DNA of 47,377 nucleotides from Desulfobacterales bacterium. Its GTDB lineage: Bacteria; Desulfobacterota; Desulfobacteria; Desulfobacterales; JAHDSC01. Within the stretch, counting starts at the first letter, position 1. The number at the start of each line of letters is the position of its first letter. Below the pieces are notes generated by a model, which saw nothing but the letters and a program-made list of their open reading frames with translations, was not told where the DNA came from and searched no databases. Where the stretch lies: NCBI GenBank assembly GCA_016931455.1, contig JAFGES010000102.1, positions 1 to 47,377 on the forward strand, read 5' to 3'. Shown one piece after another: positions 34,683-45,956 of the stretch. The translations under genes and the position numbers were made by a program.

Positions 34683-35075
34683 CTTTAATTCTCCGGATCG
34701 GTTATTACAATTAATAATTAATCAATTTTTTATGTAATCTTAACTAAATGCTAAAATCTTGCCAAAAAATGGTTATGTAAATATAATTTAATATAACAAA
34801 TGGTTAACTTATGTTAGCTTTAAAATTATCTTTTTTTAAAGAAAAATATTGTGAAATCAATTCCACAACTTTATATAATTTTTTACATATCTTTAAATAA
34901 GAGTCGGAAGGTATAATTCAAGCGAAAGCTGAGCGGAAAAAACCCCGCCCTTATGAGATCACCCGTATTGTTTGGCATAGGAGCCAGCCCGATGCTTTAG
35001 AAACATATTTAAAATCAAAAGCCACGGATTCCGCTTGGGGATAGGTATCGTGTGGATTTATGGTTTTCCGCGATC
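34683..35075. other. Intergenic region with an AT-rich half and a coding-like half
   Basis: The left 210 bases are very AT-rich and presumably hold the flgM promoter. The right 170 bases are distinctly richer in GC and contain the open frame reported as a possible gene remnant. No RNA gene is recognised. Confidence 0.5.
34901..35075 (+). pseudogene. Possible remnant of a protein gene
   Basis: From just after the TAA at 34898 an open frame runs 47 codons to TAG at 35042. It reads like real protein (for example KPRPYEITRIVWHRSQPD and ALETYLKSKA) with GC-rich codons unlike the flanks, but has no ATG, GTG or TTG; only a rare ATT (34916) after GGAAGG could start it. After a one-base shift near 35037 the other frame continues as DRYRVDLWFSAIL up to the ridA stop region. 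Both points suggest a decayed gene cut off at each end. The original function is not recognised. Confidence 0.35.
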
Positions 35076-35456
35076 CTAATTTGTCAGCGCAATCATTTCT
35101 ATTTCAATCGTCGCACCCAATGGTAATGCGGCAACTTCAAATGCACTGCGTGCAGGTTGCTCGGACGGAAAGTATTCTGCATACACTTCATTAAATTGCT
35201 TAAAATCATTAATATCATTAAAATATACGGTTGTTTTAACCACTTTTGAGAAATCGGTTCCAGCGGCAGCCAGAACAGCTTTTAAATTTTCCATCACTTG
35301 GCGTGTTTGTTTTTTAATATTTCCTTCTACGAATTTCCCCGTCATCGGGTCAATGGGTAATTGGCCTGATGTAAACACAAAACTATCCGTCATAATTGCC
35401 TGGCTGTAAGGTCCGACTGCTTTTGGTGCTTTTTCGGAATAAACAATTTTCTTCAT
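35076..35456 (-). CDS. ridA: RidA family reactive-intermediate deaminase
   Basis: RidA hydrolyses reactive enamine/imine intermediates released by PLP enzymes. The 126-residue protein starts MKKIVYSEKAPKAVGPYSQAI, then TSGQLPIDPMTGKFV, QVMENLKAVLAAAGTDFSKVVKTTVY, and ends with the conserved PARSAFEVAALPLGATIEIEMIA, which includes the active arginine. ATG 35456 was chosen because AAGG lies nine bases upstream and it matches the family start; an upstream start in the same frame would add 19 atypical residues. It diverges from the phosphoribosyltransferase gene. Confidence 0.94.
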   Translation of the reverse strand: MKKIVYSEKAPKAVGPYSQAIMTDSFVFTSGQLPIDPMTGKFVEGNIKKQTRQVMENLKAVLAAAGTDFSKVVKTTVYFNDINDFKQFNEVYAEYFPSEQPARSAFEVAALPLGATIEIEMIALTN

Positions 35457-35562
35457 AATAAGCCTTAATAATATTTCATAATATGATATAATAAATAAAA
35501 ATTTAGCCTTCAAATTAATGAAAAATCATGATTTCAAAAAACTTTAAATTGAGGCAAGCAAC

Positions 35563-36162
35563 ATGAATACAAATTTTCGTTGTGAACTTTTTTCCTGGAA
35601 TCAAATTTACAAATTAACACGCCGGCTCTTCATAAAAATCAGGGAAGCACAATATCAACCGGATATCATCGTCGCCATAGCGCGTGGTGGATACATTCCA
35701 GCAAGAATTTTATGCGACTTCATGGAAGTCAGCAATCTAACAAGTATAAGAATTGAACACTACAAAAGTGTGAACAAAAAACAACATGCATGTCTTTCCG
35801 AGCATTTATGTATTAATATCCACGCAATGAAAGTACTTCTAGTAGACGATGTCAGTGATACGGGAGATACCCTTCGGCTGGCATTAAATCATCTCGAAAG
35901 CTTCCGACCTGCGGAGGTTAAGTCAGCTATTTTGCATCATAAAGTAGTATCTGATCTCGCGCCGGATTTTTATGCCGAAAAAGTCATTAATTGGCGCTGG
36001 ATCATCTATCCATGGGCTGCGATCGAAGATGTCACCGGCCTTGTTCATAAAATGAAAAAACCGCCCGAGACTCCTGAAGAAGCAGCAAAAATACTTGAAA
36101 AAGAAAATTCAATCAAGATACCGACAACGATTCTCGAAGATGTTTACAAGCTCCTAAGATAG
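35563..36162 (+). CDS. Phosphoribosyltransferase (Gpt/HPRT-like)
   Basis: A 199-residue type I phosphoribosyltransferase. The PRPP motif VLLVDDVSDTGDTLRLAL (the acidic pair followed by the PRPP loop) is clear, and IIVAIARGGYIPARIL fits the first loop. The C-terminal WIIYPWAAIEDVTGLV resembles the xanthine-guanine class. It probably salvages a purine base, but the base is not predictable. GAGG lies about eight bases before the ATG. An extra C-terminal segment of about 35 residues ends the protein. Confidence 0.87.
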   Translation: MNTNFRCELFSWNQIYKLTRRLFIKIREAQYQPDIIVAIARGGYIPARILCDFMEVSNLTSIRIEHYKSVNKKQHACLSEHLCINIHAMKVLLVDDVSDTGDTLRLALNHLESFRPAEVKSAILHHKVVSDLAPDFYAEKVINWRWIIYPWAAIEDVTGLVHKMKKPPETPEEAAKILEKENSIKIPTTILEDVYKLLR

Positions 36163-36176
36163 CAAAACCGGACAGC

Positions 36177-36626
36177 CTAATCTCGGCTTTGTTTTTCTTT
36201 CAACTGTCCGCGCATGGTCACCTTGGCAAGCGCAATCAATTCCTCAGAAAAGAGTTCAAGCAAATCGTCTACGGTCAGAATACCTTCTAGCCCTCCTTGT
36301 TCATTGACGACCGGAATTCTTCTTACACCTCTTGTGCGCATACATTCCAGTGTACTCCAGATACCATCCTGCTCCCGTACCGTGACCAGTTCATAACTCA
36401 TCACATCAGCTGCCGTAACGGAATCAAGCGCTACTTCACCCGCAACAAGTTCTACGACAATGTCACGATCCGTTATAATCCCAATAGGCTTTGGCCGGCC
36501 ACTGCTGGAATCGACAACCACGATATCCCCCACATGATATTGTCGCATGAGTTGCGCCACTTCAACAATACTGCTCTCTTTATGGGTAATTACGACTTCA
36601 CGATTACAAATTTCACCTACCGACAT
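36177..36626 (-). CDS. Two-CBS-domain protein
   Basis: A 149-residue protein made of a CBS pair. CBS1 (about residues 5-60) has VGEICNREVVITHKESSIVEVAQLM and IGIITDRDIVVELV. CBS2 (about 70-130) has VMSYELVTVREQDGIWSTLE and GILTVDDLLELF. Such modules sense adenine nucleotides, and this one has no fused effector. GGAGGGG precedes the ATG. It follows alaS by 24 bases on the same strand and is the last gene of the M23-HcyBio-thpR-recA-alaS run. Partner unknown. Confidence 0.92.
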   Translation of the reverse strand: MSVGEICNREVVITHKESSIVEVAQLMRQYHVGDIVVVDSSSGRPKPIGIITDRDIVVELVAGEVALDSVTAADVMSYELVTVREQDGIWSTLECMRTRGVRRIPVVNEQGGLEGILTVDDLLELFSEELIALAKVTMRGQLKEKQSRD

Positions 36627-36650
36627 AATCCCCTCCCTTGATTCACAGTA

Positions 36651-39284
<2,634 letters not shown>

Positions 39285-39344
39285 TGATAACTCCGTCGGT
39301 TAAAATCTGTTATTGATTATCATTGTTACTCAGTTCGTTTCCCC

Positions 39345-40373
39345 TCATGAATCATCCTGAGTATTTTCTTTTTCTTTTTTGGAAAGGCCCAACGTATCTC
39401 TAACCTTGAAAAACAAAGAATCAGAGATGTCTCTATTTTCTCCCAAAAACTTCTTTACATTTTCACGCCCCTGGCCGATCCGCTCGCCATCATATGAATA
39501 CCAAGAACCGCTTTTATCAATGATGCCTGTTTCAACTCCGATGTCGAGAAGGTCCCCGGTTTTTGATATTCCTTCGCCGTACATGATATCAAACTCGGCC
39601 TCCTTAAACGGCGGAGCCATCTTATTTTTAACAACACGTACTTTGGTCCGGTTTCCCAAAATATCCTGTCCATCTTTGATAGCACCGGTGCGTCTAATAT
39701 CAATTCGAAGGGAAGCATAGAACTTAAGTGCATTGCCGCCGGTCGTTGTCTCCGGATTTCCAAAAACCATACCTATTTTCATCCGGATCTGGTTTATGAA
39801 AATAACCGCTGACATCGTTTTACTGATCGTACCGGTTAACTTTCTCAGGGCCTGAGACATGAGTCGAGCCTGAAGCCCCATATGGGAATCCCCCATTTCT
39901 CCTTCTATTTCCGCCCTGGGAACAAGCGCGGCAACCGAGTCAATAACCATAATATCAATTGCTCCGCTTCTGAGCAGCATATCCGAAATTTCAAGCGCCT
40001 GTTCTCCGGTATCAGGTTGTGAAACCAGCAGTTCGTCACAATTGACACCGAGTTTTTTTGCATATACCGTATCCAGAGCATGTTCAGCATCGATAAAAGC
40101 GGCAATCCCTCCCTGTTTCTGAGCCTCAGCCACCGCATGAAGGGCAAGCGTTGTTTTCCCGGATGATTCCGGTCCGAATATCTCAATGACCCTACCCCTG
40201 GGAAGCCCCCCGATACCCAGCGCTTTATCAAGCGCAAGGGAACCTGTTGGTATAATAGGCACATCGATAATAGGTCTGCTCCCCAGCTTCATAACAGAAC
40301 CTTTGCCGAACTGGCGCTCGATTTGAACCATCGCGTTTTCGACTGCCTTTTCCTTTTCCGGTAAAATGCTCAT
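39345..40373 (-). CDS. recA: Recombinase RecA
   Basis: RecA forms the strand-exchange filament and the SOS co-protease. The 342-residue protein has the Walker [66 protein letters not shown], the L2-loop [30 protein letters not shown], and the usual acidic C-terminal end. GGGAGGATAGG sits before the ATG. It starts ten bases after thpR, so no room is left for a separate promoter unless it is inside thpR. recX was not found next to it. Confidence 0.98.
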   Translation of the reverse strand: MSILPEKEKAVENAMVQIERQFGKGSVMKLGSRPIIDVPIIPTGSLALDKALGIGGLPRGRVIEIFGPESSGKTTLALHAVAEAQKQGGIAAFIDAEHALDTVYAKKLGVNCDELLVSQPDTGEQALEISDMLLRSGAIDIMVIDSVAALVPRAEIEGEMGDSHMGLQARLMSQALRKLTGTISKTMSAVIFINQIRMKIGMVFGNPETTTGGNALKFYASLRIDIRRTGAIKDGQDILGNRTKVRVVKNKMAPPFKEAEFDIMYGEGISKTGDLLDIGVETGIIDKSGSWYSYDGERIGQGRENVKKFLGENRDISDSLFFKVRDTLGLSKKEKENTQDDS

Positions 40374-40383
40374 CCTATCCTCC

Positions 40384-40950
40384 CTACAAAGAAATGCTCA
40401 TTAGCTTCTCATAAACAGCACCACTGGATTTCAGTTCGCTTTTGAACAAAATGATCTTATCCGCAACAAATTCTTCCGTTTCAAAACCTTCGAATTGTTT
40501 GATCGCATCATGGAGTTTTCCGGGATCAATTTTACCTTTTACTCGCGCAATTGTAAGATGCCCTCTAAAGGTCCTTTTCTCAGGCTGAAAACCAACCATC
40601 TCTAGTTTTTCATCTATATTTTTTTGCAATTTTGAAAGCAAATCCACTTGACCTATCATTCCAACCCATAAAACTCGAGGTCTTTTTATTCCCGGAAAAA
40701 TGCCAATCCCTTTTGCTGCAAGCTGTATGGGGAAATGTCCTTCAATCGATTCAACCATTGCCTCCCCAATCTTTTTGACATCCGTATTACTGATATAACC
40801 TAAAAATTTGAGTGTGAGGTGTACATTTTGGGGGGGAACCCATCTCAATTTAAACCCGTAACCACGAATACCTTCCTGCACTTTAAAAATAGATGCCAGT
40901 ATATTTTGCGGAAGCTCAATGGCTATAAAAGTTCTTATAAAATCAGACAT
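40384..40950 (-). CDS. thpR: RNA 2',3'-cyclic phosphodiesterase ThpR
   Basis: A 188-residue 2H phosphoesterase of the LigT/ThpR group, which opens RNA 2',3'-cyclic phosphates. The two HxTx motifs are present, in [13 protein letters not shown] and [25 protein letters not shown] and [10 protein letters not shown] also fit. I chose ATG 40950 because the family begins with this [11 protein letters not shown] stretch; an upstream TTG at 40977 would add nine residues and has no ribosome-binding site. It lies ten bases before recA. A 7-G run (40830-40836) codes Pro-Pro in the gene. Confidence 0.9.
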   Translation of the reverse strand: MSDFIRTFIAIELPQNILASIFKVQEGIRGYGFKLRWVPPQNVHLTLKFLGYISNTDVKKIGEAMVESIEGHFPIQLAAKGIGIFPGIKRPRVLWVGMIGQVDLLSKLQKNIDEKLEMVGFQPEKRTFRGHLTIARVKGKIDPGKLHDAIKQFEGFETEEFVADKIILFKSELKSSGAVYEKLMSISL

Positions 40951-41023
40951 GTTTCTGCATTCAGGAATTATCGACAATTCGTCATATTACACATATCATC
41001 GGTTACCTTTAGCTTTCAAACAC

Positions 41024-42193
41024 TTAAACCGGAAGGGTGAATTGGGGTTCACCAAGAATAAATTTTCCCTCGGAAATCCATTGCTTCAAAATCTCAGCAA
41101 TCTCTCGAGCCTTTACAATGCTTGAAAGCGGCACAGCCGGAACATTTTCGCCCCTGAATGTTATAAAACCGCTTTTAAGCTCTGCGTAGCTCACTTGTCC
41201 ATTGCTTCTCGAAATCCCATTTGGATAATCATACCCATAATCGATAATTTGAGTAAATAACTCTTCATCTGAAACAGCAGCATATTGAGCGATTTCTTCG
41301 TTTAATAAGGGGATAGGAACGCCCAGTCCGACTGCAAGCGAACAACCGTAACCTTGTATGCTGACGCCCATTATCCATTTGGGGCTCATCTTCTTCAGAT
41401 CTCCCATCACCCACAAGGTTCCTGCAGGTGTAACGGGAATACCCTTTTCCGTCCGGACTACGGAAGGTTTGTGTTGAGTTCCGTGCCAGGTAACAAATCC
41501 TTCGCCCCCCCCCAAAAAAATTCGAGTCCCCAGCCCAATCGTCTTGTAATATGGGTCATTGAAAAGAGGGCTCAACTGCCCTGCAGAACAATAGTTTACG
41601 TTCGCTGCTTGGGGTTTTAATGTACCCATATAGGTATAAACAGTTTTGTTCGTCAAATTAATAGCGCAGTTATAGTTCTGATAGCCGTTTCTAGGATTGC
41701 AAAGCACAGCATTTGTAAGTGTGGCTAATTTAATCTCCTTTTCGATTTTACGATTAGGATAACATGTTGTTCCATAAGCGGTCGCCTTTAATATGACTTT
41801 ATTTCCTTCAAGCAGATCCTGAATCACATGCCCGCCCCCATAATTAAATTCACCGGGCGGAACTTTATTTAAGGGGTCATCCTCACAAGGCTGCGTGGCC
41901 CCGATATAGCAATCCACAGCAGCCAAGCCTGCGTAGGCAGAGACATTGTTCAACCAAACCTGAGAAGCCTTTATTCCAGGAACGGAATGCCCAAAATTCA
42001 AAAATGCCCCCGAAGAACACATCGGCGCAAAAGTCCCCGTGGTAACTACGTCAACATGCCTTGCAGCTTCTATCGGCCCTTCATCTTTGACAATATCTAT
42101 TATTTCTTCGGCCGTAACTACAACCGCCATCCCGGACCGAATTTTTTCATTAATCTCCTGATAAGTTTTATTAACTTTATATTGTTGGTTCAT
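41024..42193 (-). CDS. Homocysteine biosynthesis protein (HcyBio/DUF39)
   Basis: This 389-residue protein belongs to DUF39/COG1900. Methanogen relatives convert aspartate semialdehyde and sulfide to homocysteine, with a ferredoxin-like partner. Conserved cysteines are in GTFAPMCSSGAFLNFG (Cys59) and AYGTTCYPNR (Cys144). Other blocks are VWLNNVSAYAGLAAVDCYIGAT, FNYGGGHVIQDLL, GTRIFLGGGEGFVTWHGTQH and GYGCSLAVGLGVPIP. No CBS or ferredoxin domain is fused, unlike some archaeal members, and no partner ferredoxin is adjacent. A run of C9 then A7 on the plus strand (41505-41520) codes FLGGGEG and is a slippage hazard. Confidence 0.88.
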   Translation of the reverse strand: MNQQYKVNKTYQEINEKIRSGMAVVVTAEEIIDIVKDEGPIEAARHVDVVTTGTFAPMCSSGAFLNFGHSVPGIKASQVWLNNVSAYAGLAAVDCYIGATQPCEDDPLNKVPPGEFNYGGGHVIQDLLEGNKVILKATAYGTTCYPNRKIEKEIKLATLTNAVLCNPRNGYQNYNCAINLTNKTVYTYMGTLKPQAANVNYCSAGQLSPLFNDPYYKTIGLGTRIFLGGGEGFVTWHGTQHKPSVVRTEKGIPVTPAGTLWVMGDLKKMSPKWIMGVSIQGYGCSLAVGLGVPIPLLNEEIAQYAAVSDEELFTQIIDYGYDYPNGISRSNGQVSYAELKSGFITFRGENVPAVPLSSIVKAREIAEILKQWISEGKFILGEPQFTLPV

Positions 42194-42270
42194 TACAGGT
42201 TACTCTCTCCATCGCCGAATCTTCTCTCCAAAGAAGCTATAAAGTGATAAATGCGGATTAGATTCCCAAC

Positions 42271-43650
42271 TCATTTATTCATTAATGTTACCGTTTTTAT
42301 CTTAGTTGCAATATTGTTTTGTATCCATGCCATATCCCACCATTCAATCGGATTTACAAAAGTATTATGAATCAGCATACTGAAATGGAGATGATCTCCT
42401 CCGGCAAGACCTGTGGTTCCGGTTCTGCCGATAATATCTCCTTTAGACAATATCTGTCCAATCTTCACATCAATATAGCTCAAATGAGAATACATACTGA
42501 ATAAACCGAAACCATGATCAATAAGAACAGTTTTTCCATAAATACCTATATTATCCGAAAAAACAACTTCTCCACTGTTTGCAGCGGGAATCGGCGATTG
42601 AAATACAGATGCCAGATCAACTCCCAAATGAACTTGATTATCTATAATATTGCCATTATATTTGTATTTTCGATGATCTGCAAATCCCGCACGTGTTGCT
42701 GATCTTGGAAGCCTCAAAAATATATCGTTCCAATGTAAAACATTTTTAGTCTTAAGCGTCAGCTCCTTAATTTTTTTATAACTGTCCGCACGTACCTCAC
42801 GATTCACTTTAAGGAACTTAGCCAAAAGTGGGGATTGGGTATTGGGGGGAATATCGATGTCAAATTCCTGCATTTTAACTTTAAGAAATCCATCTGAAAT
42901 ATTTAGGGTATCGCTCTTGAAAGCTCTACGTTTTATATAATACGGAAAGCCTGCACGGGCGATATTACCGGCCGGATCAGTTGCTTTAATAAAAATTTCA
43001 GTTTCAGGCCCTTTTTTATAATCAAGTGCAAAAAAAGCCATAAAAATATTCTTATCTCGAAAATATCCGGAATGCCCTGGAAAAAAATCATTCCCGACAA
43101 ACACGCCGCTGTCTGAACATGGTTCGGATAGCTTGTAAATGACAAGATTCGCTCCACCCTGGCTTATATTATGAACCCTGCTCAGGACATCCAGATCAGG
43201 TGGCCGCGTATCAATGCCGACAGTCTTTTCTATGTAAGTACTATTACCGTGAAACCATCCTCGCCAGGAAAAATCCCACACGGCTATACGCAAAATCGCA
43301 TTGCCGTCTTTGATTCCCAGCTTTTTAGGCTCAATTAAAACTTCGAAGGATCCTTGTTTGAATTTCCCGCCCCTGATAAAGCTATCCGTCGGAAAATCTT
43401 TTTCAAATAAAGTAATCTCTTGGGTATCTTTAAACAAGCCAATCCATATCCTGCGCACACCGCTATGGGTATCGGATACTGAAACTCGAAGTTTTTGAGA
43501 ATTCCCAAGAGATAATGTTGGGAGTTCAATGTTGATGGAAGGTTTTTCACCTTCCAAAGGTGTCCATAAAATCCATCCCAATGCCGATATAAGGATTAGA
43601 CATGCGAATACAATCAACCCTGTTTTGAAATTTTTACTTTTAGCTCTCAA
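42271..43650 (-). CDS. M23 family peptidoglycan endopeptidase, membrane-anchored
   Basis: A 459-residue LytM/M23 metallopeptidase. A single N-terminal transmembrane helix (about residues 12-28, GLIVFACLILISALGWI) anchors it, with the rest in the periplasm. The N-terminal 300 residues are an uncharacterised extracytoplasmic region with beta-rich segments (ADSYKKIKELTLKTKNVLHWNDIFLRLP near 295-320). The catalytic domain has HLGVDLASVFQSPI, VLIDHGFGLFSMYSHLSYID and the HLHF motif in GLAGGDHLHFSML, so the HxxxD and HxH zinc ligands are present. It probably hydrolyses peptidoglycan crosslinks. It is the first gene of the run to alaS. Confidence 0.9.
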   Translation of the reverse strand: MRAKSKNFKTGLIVFACLILISALGWILWTPLEGEKPSINIELPTLSLGNSQKLRVSVSDTHSGVRRIWIGLFKDTQEITLFEKDFPTDSFIRGGKFKQGSFEVLIEPKKLGIKDGNAILRIAVWDFSWRGWFHGNSTYIEKTVGIDTRPPDLDVLSRVHNISQGGANLVIYKLSEPCSDSGVFVGNDFFPGHSGYFRDKNIFMAFFALDYKKGPETEIFIKATDPAGNIARAGFPYYIKRRAFKSDTLNISDGFLKVKMQEFDIDIPPNTQSPLLAKFLKVNREVRADSYKKIKELTLKTKNVLHWNDIFLRLPRSATRAGFADHRKYKYNGNIIDNQVHLGVDLASVFQSPIPAANSGEVVFSDNIGIYGKTVLIDHGFGLFSMYSHLSYIDVKIGQILSKGDIIGRTGTTGLAGGDHLHFSMLIHNTFVNPIEWWDMAWIQNNIATKIKTVTLMNK

Positions 43651-43947
43651 TTTTTAGAAACCATTTTATTTCTTATTTTAATTTTGATTTTTAATAATAT
43701 CAGCTCAATCATCGGTAATCAAGGCTTGTTTTTCGTTTCTTGACTTTTGATTATGTGCAAGATAGGTTATTAATAGATGATTTTAAATATTGGTCTTTAT
43801 TTTCCCAACAACTGATCGGTTTTATACGATATTTGCCTTTAGCATTTGCCTTTAGCGACCTGCTTAACAAGCCGATATTAAAAATTAAAAGCAATTAAGA
43901 CCTTAACTTTTTATAAATCAGGAAAGATTTCTTTTGGTTGTAATATT
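43651..43947. other. Intergenic region before kdsA, with tandem repeat
   Basis: About 300 AT-rich bases between divergent M23 peptidase and kdsA. A possible promoter is TTGACT (43740-43745) with a TAGGTT 17 bases on, a poor -10. The notable item is the 13-base tandem repeat, given separately. No RNA gene is seen. Confidence 0.4.
43831..43856. repeat. Perfect 13-bp tandem duplication upstream of kdsA
   Basis: ATTTGCCTTTAGC occurs twice head to tail without a mismatch, about 90-115 bases before the kdsA start. It could be a recent slippage duplication or a paired binding site for a regulator. The flanking bases do not continue the repeat. Confidence 0.85.
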
Positions 43948-44769
43948 ATGGGTAATGTTATTAAAACAGATAAGATATTAATTGGACATGGATTTCCTCT
44001 TGTTCTGATTGCAGGACCATGTGTAATCGAAAATTATGAAACGACTCTTGAGATTGCATCATTTTTAAAAGAACTGACCCAAAAATTAGACATTCCTTTT
44101 ATTTTTAAAGCTTCCTATGACAAAGCCAACCGAACTTCCATAGACGCCTTTAGAGGTCCGGGAATTACAGATGGGCTTAAAATTCTTGCACGGATTAAAA
44201 CAGAACTGAATCTCACAATACTTTCAGATGTTCATCGGATAAGTGAAGTCGCTATTGCAAACCAGGTTTTGGATATCATTCAAGTACCTGCTTTCTTATG
44301 CAGACAAACCGATTTCATTCTGGAAGTAGCAAATACCGGGAAACCGATTAATATAAAAAAGGGACAGTTTCTGGCACCTTGGGACATTGAAAATGTTGTT
44401 GAAAAGGCCATATCAACGGGCAATAAGCAGATTCTAATAACTGAAAGAGGAACAATGTTCGGATACAACAATCTGGTGGTTGATTTCCGGGGCATAAAAA
44501 TGATGCAGGATATGGGGTTACCGGTAATATTTGATGCAACGCATAGTGTTCAACTGCCCGGCGGCGCGGGTAAAAGTTCCGGAGGCCAACGAGAATTCGC
44601 ACCGATTCTCGCTAGAGCAGCAGTTGCTTCAGGAGCAGATGGAATATTCTTGGAGGTTCATAAAAATCCGGATAAAGCGCTTTGCGATGGGCCCAATTCT
44701 CTAAAATTAGAAAATCTTTATGAATTGCTTTACCAACTCAAAAATATTAAAAAGGCCCTGCATAATTAA
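43948..44769 (+). CDS. kdsA: 3-deoxy-8-phosphooctulonate synthase (KDO8P synthase)
   Basis: KdsA condenses PEP with arabinose-5-phosphate to KDO-8-P, an inner-core LPS precursor. The 273-residue protein has LIAGPCVIENYETTLEI, FKASYDKANRTSIDAFRGPG, ILSDVHRI, LCRQTDFI, KKGQFLAPWDI, TERGTMFGYNNLVVDFRG, FDATHSVQLPGG and GADGIFLEVHKNP. These are the expected barrel and PEP-site motifs. The gene begins the LPS run of five and is 87 bases before kdsC. No strong ribosome-binding site is seen before ATG 43948. Confidence 0.97.
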   Translation: MGNVIKTDKILIGHGFPLVLIAGPCVIENYETTLEIASFLKELTQKLDIPFIFKASYDKANRTSIDAFRGPGITDGLKILARIKTELNLTILSDVHRISEVAIANQVLDIIQVPAFLCRQTDFILEVANTGKPINIKKGQFLAPWDIENVVEKAISTGNKQILITERGTMFGYNNLVVDFRGIKMMQDMGLPVIFDATHSVQLPGGAGKSSGGQREFAPILARAAVASGADGIFLEVHKNPDKALCDGPNSLKLENLYELLYQLKNIKKALHN

Positions 44770-44856
44770 TCCGATTCCACTGGCTATCGGAATTAAAATG
44801 GTTATATTATATTAAAAGTTTGATTCAGCTGTAAGAATATAACTTAACAAAAATTT

Positions 44857-45372
44857 ATGATTTCAAGTAAATTGGAAAATATACGGGCGTTGCTCCTTGA
44901 TGTGGATGGGGTTCTCACCGATGGCAGCATCATTTATAATGATAATGGTCTGGAAACCAAGGTGTTTAATGTAAAGGATGGATTAGGTTTAAGGCTCCTT
45001 TTGAAAGCAGGAATAAAAGTAGGTATTGTAACCGGAAGACGTTCAAAGGCAATTCATCATCGCTGCAAAAATCTTGGTATTTCCCACTTATTCGAAGGTA
45101 CCAGCAACAAGGCTGCAATATTGGATTTTATTATTGACCAAATAGGTGTAGCGGCCAACCAAATTGCATTTATAGGTGATGATTTGCCTGACATTTCAAT
45201 TATGAGAAAAGTCGGATGTTCCATCGCTGTAAACGATGCCCATGAAAAAATTATTGAGAATGCAGATATGGTGACGACACATAAAGGCGGAGCCGGCGCC
45301 GTCAGAGAAGTTTGTGAAACGATACTGAAGGCTCAAGGAATTTGGGAAAAAACTCTGGAATACTTTTTATAA
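44857..45372 (+). CDS. kdsC: 3-deoxy-D-manno-octulosonate 8-phosphate phosphatase
   Basis: KdsC removes phosphate from KDO-8-P. The 171-residue HAD-family enzyme has LLLDVDGVLTDGSIIYND (the nucleophile Asp and general-acid Asp), VTGRRSKAIHHRCKNLGI and FIGDDLPDISIMRKVG, with SIAVNDAH after it. It is a type C0 HAD without a large cap, normal for KdsC. Its TAA overlaps the lptC start as TAATG, so the genes are coupled. Confidence 0.96.
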   Translation: MISSKLENIRALLLDVDGVLTDGSIIYNDNGLETKVFNVKDGLGLRLLLKAGIKVGIVTGRRSKAIHHRCKNLGISHLFEGTSNKAAILDFIIDQIGVAANQIAFIGDDLPDISIMRKVGCSIAVNDAHEKIIENADMVTTHKGGAGAVREVCETILKAQGIWEKTLEYFL

Positions 45373-45956
45373 TGTTCTTATTAAAATACAATAATCCTAA
45401 AAATTTAAAAATATTATTGTTATTTACCATTATCGTAACATGCGTTATCATACTATCTGTTTTCATCAACTATCGCCATATCTTAAATAAACCCGGCAAT
45501 ATCATTCCTTCTATTCAAAAAGGAGTTAATATATCCATCAACCAACTCCGTCATACCGCGACACGCAATGGAATGACGGAATGGAGTCTTGAGGCTAAAT
45601 CCGCTCAACTTATCGATTCAAAAAAAGAGGCATTTTTACAAAATATAAGCTTAACATTTTTTCTCGATAATGGTGAAAAAATTTATCTAACAGCCAACCA
45701 AGGGGTTTTAAAAACAGATTCGAATGATATTGAAGTTTCGGGCAATATCATGATAAAAAATAACAAATACAGGCTTAAAACTGAAAATCTTCATTATGAA
45801 TATGGTAGGCGAATTATTTTTACAAATGCCCCGGTAGAAATTTTCGGGGTCTCTTTCAACCTCATGGCTGATTCAATGGTTTTCAATTTTAATACCAACA
45901 AAATCCTTTTAGAAGGCAGCGTAAATGGTAATTTCAGTAAAAATATCAAGCTGTAA
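45372..45956 (+). CDS. lptC: LPS export system protein LptC
   Basis: LptC is the single-pass inner-membrane protein that hands LPS from LptB2FG to LptA. The protein of 194 residues starts MFLLKYNNPKNLKILLLFTI, with one N-terminal transmembrane helix (about residues 13-35). The periplasmic part has the LptC-type beta repeats (KGVNISINQLRHTATRNGMTEWSLEAKSAQL, then SNDIEVSGNIMIKNNKYRLKTENL). ATG 45372 overlaps the kdsC stop; a TTG at 45342 in the same frame is less likely. Its 3' end overlaps lptA. Confidence 0.88.
   Translation: MFLLKYNNPKNLKILLLFTIIVTCVIILSVFINYRHILNKPGNIIPSIQKGVNISINQLRHTATRNGMTEWSLEAKSAQLIDSKKEAFLQNISLTFFLDNGEKIYLTANQGVLKTDSNDIEVSGNIMIKNNKYRLKTENLHYEYGRRIIFTNAPVEIFGVSFNLMADSMVFNFNTNKILLEGSVNGNFSKNIKL

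Noticed and set aside
36163-36195. Terminator between the phosphoribosyltransferase and CBS genes
   Set aside because: Only a four-base stem (AGCC/GGCT) before a broken T run, and it lies partly in the CBS gene.
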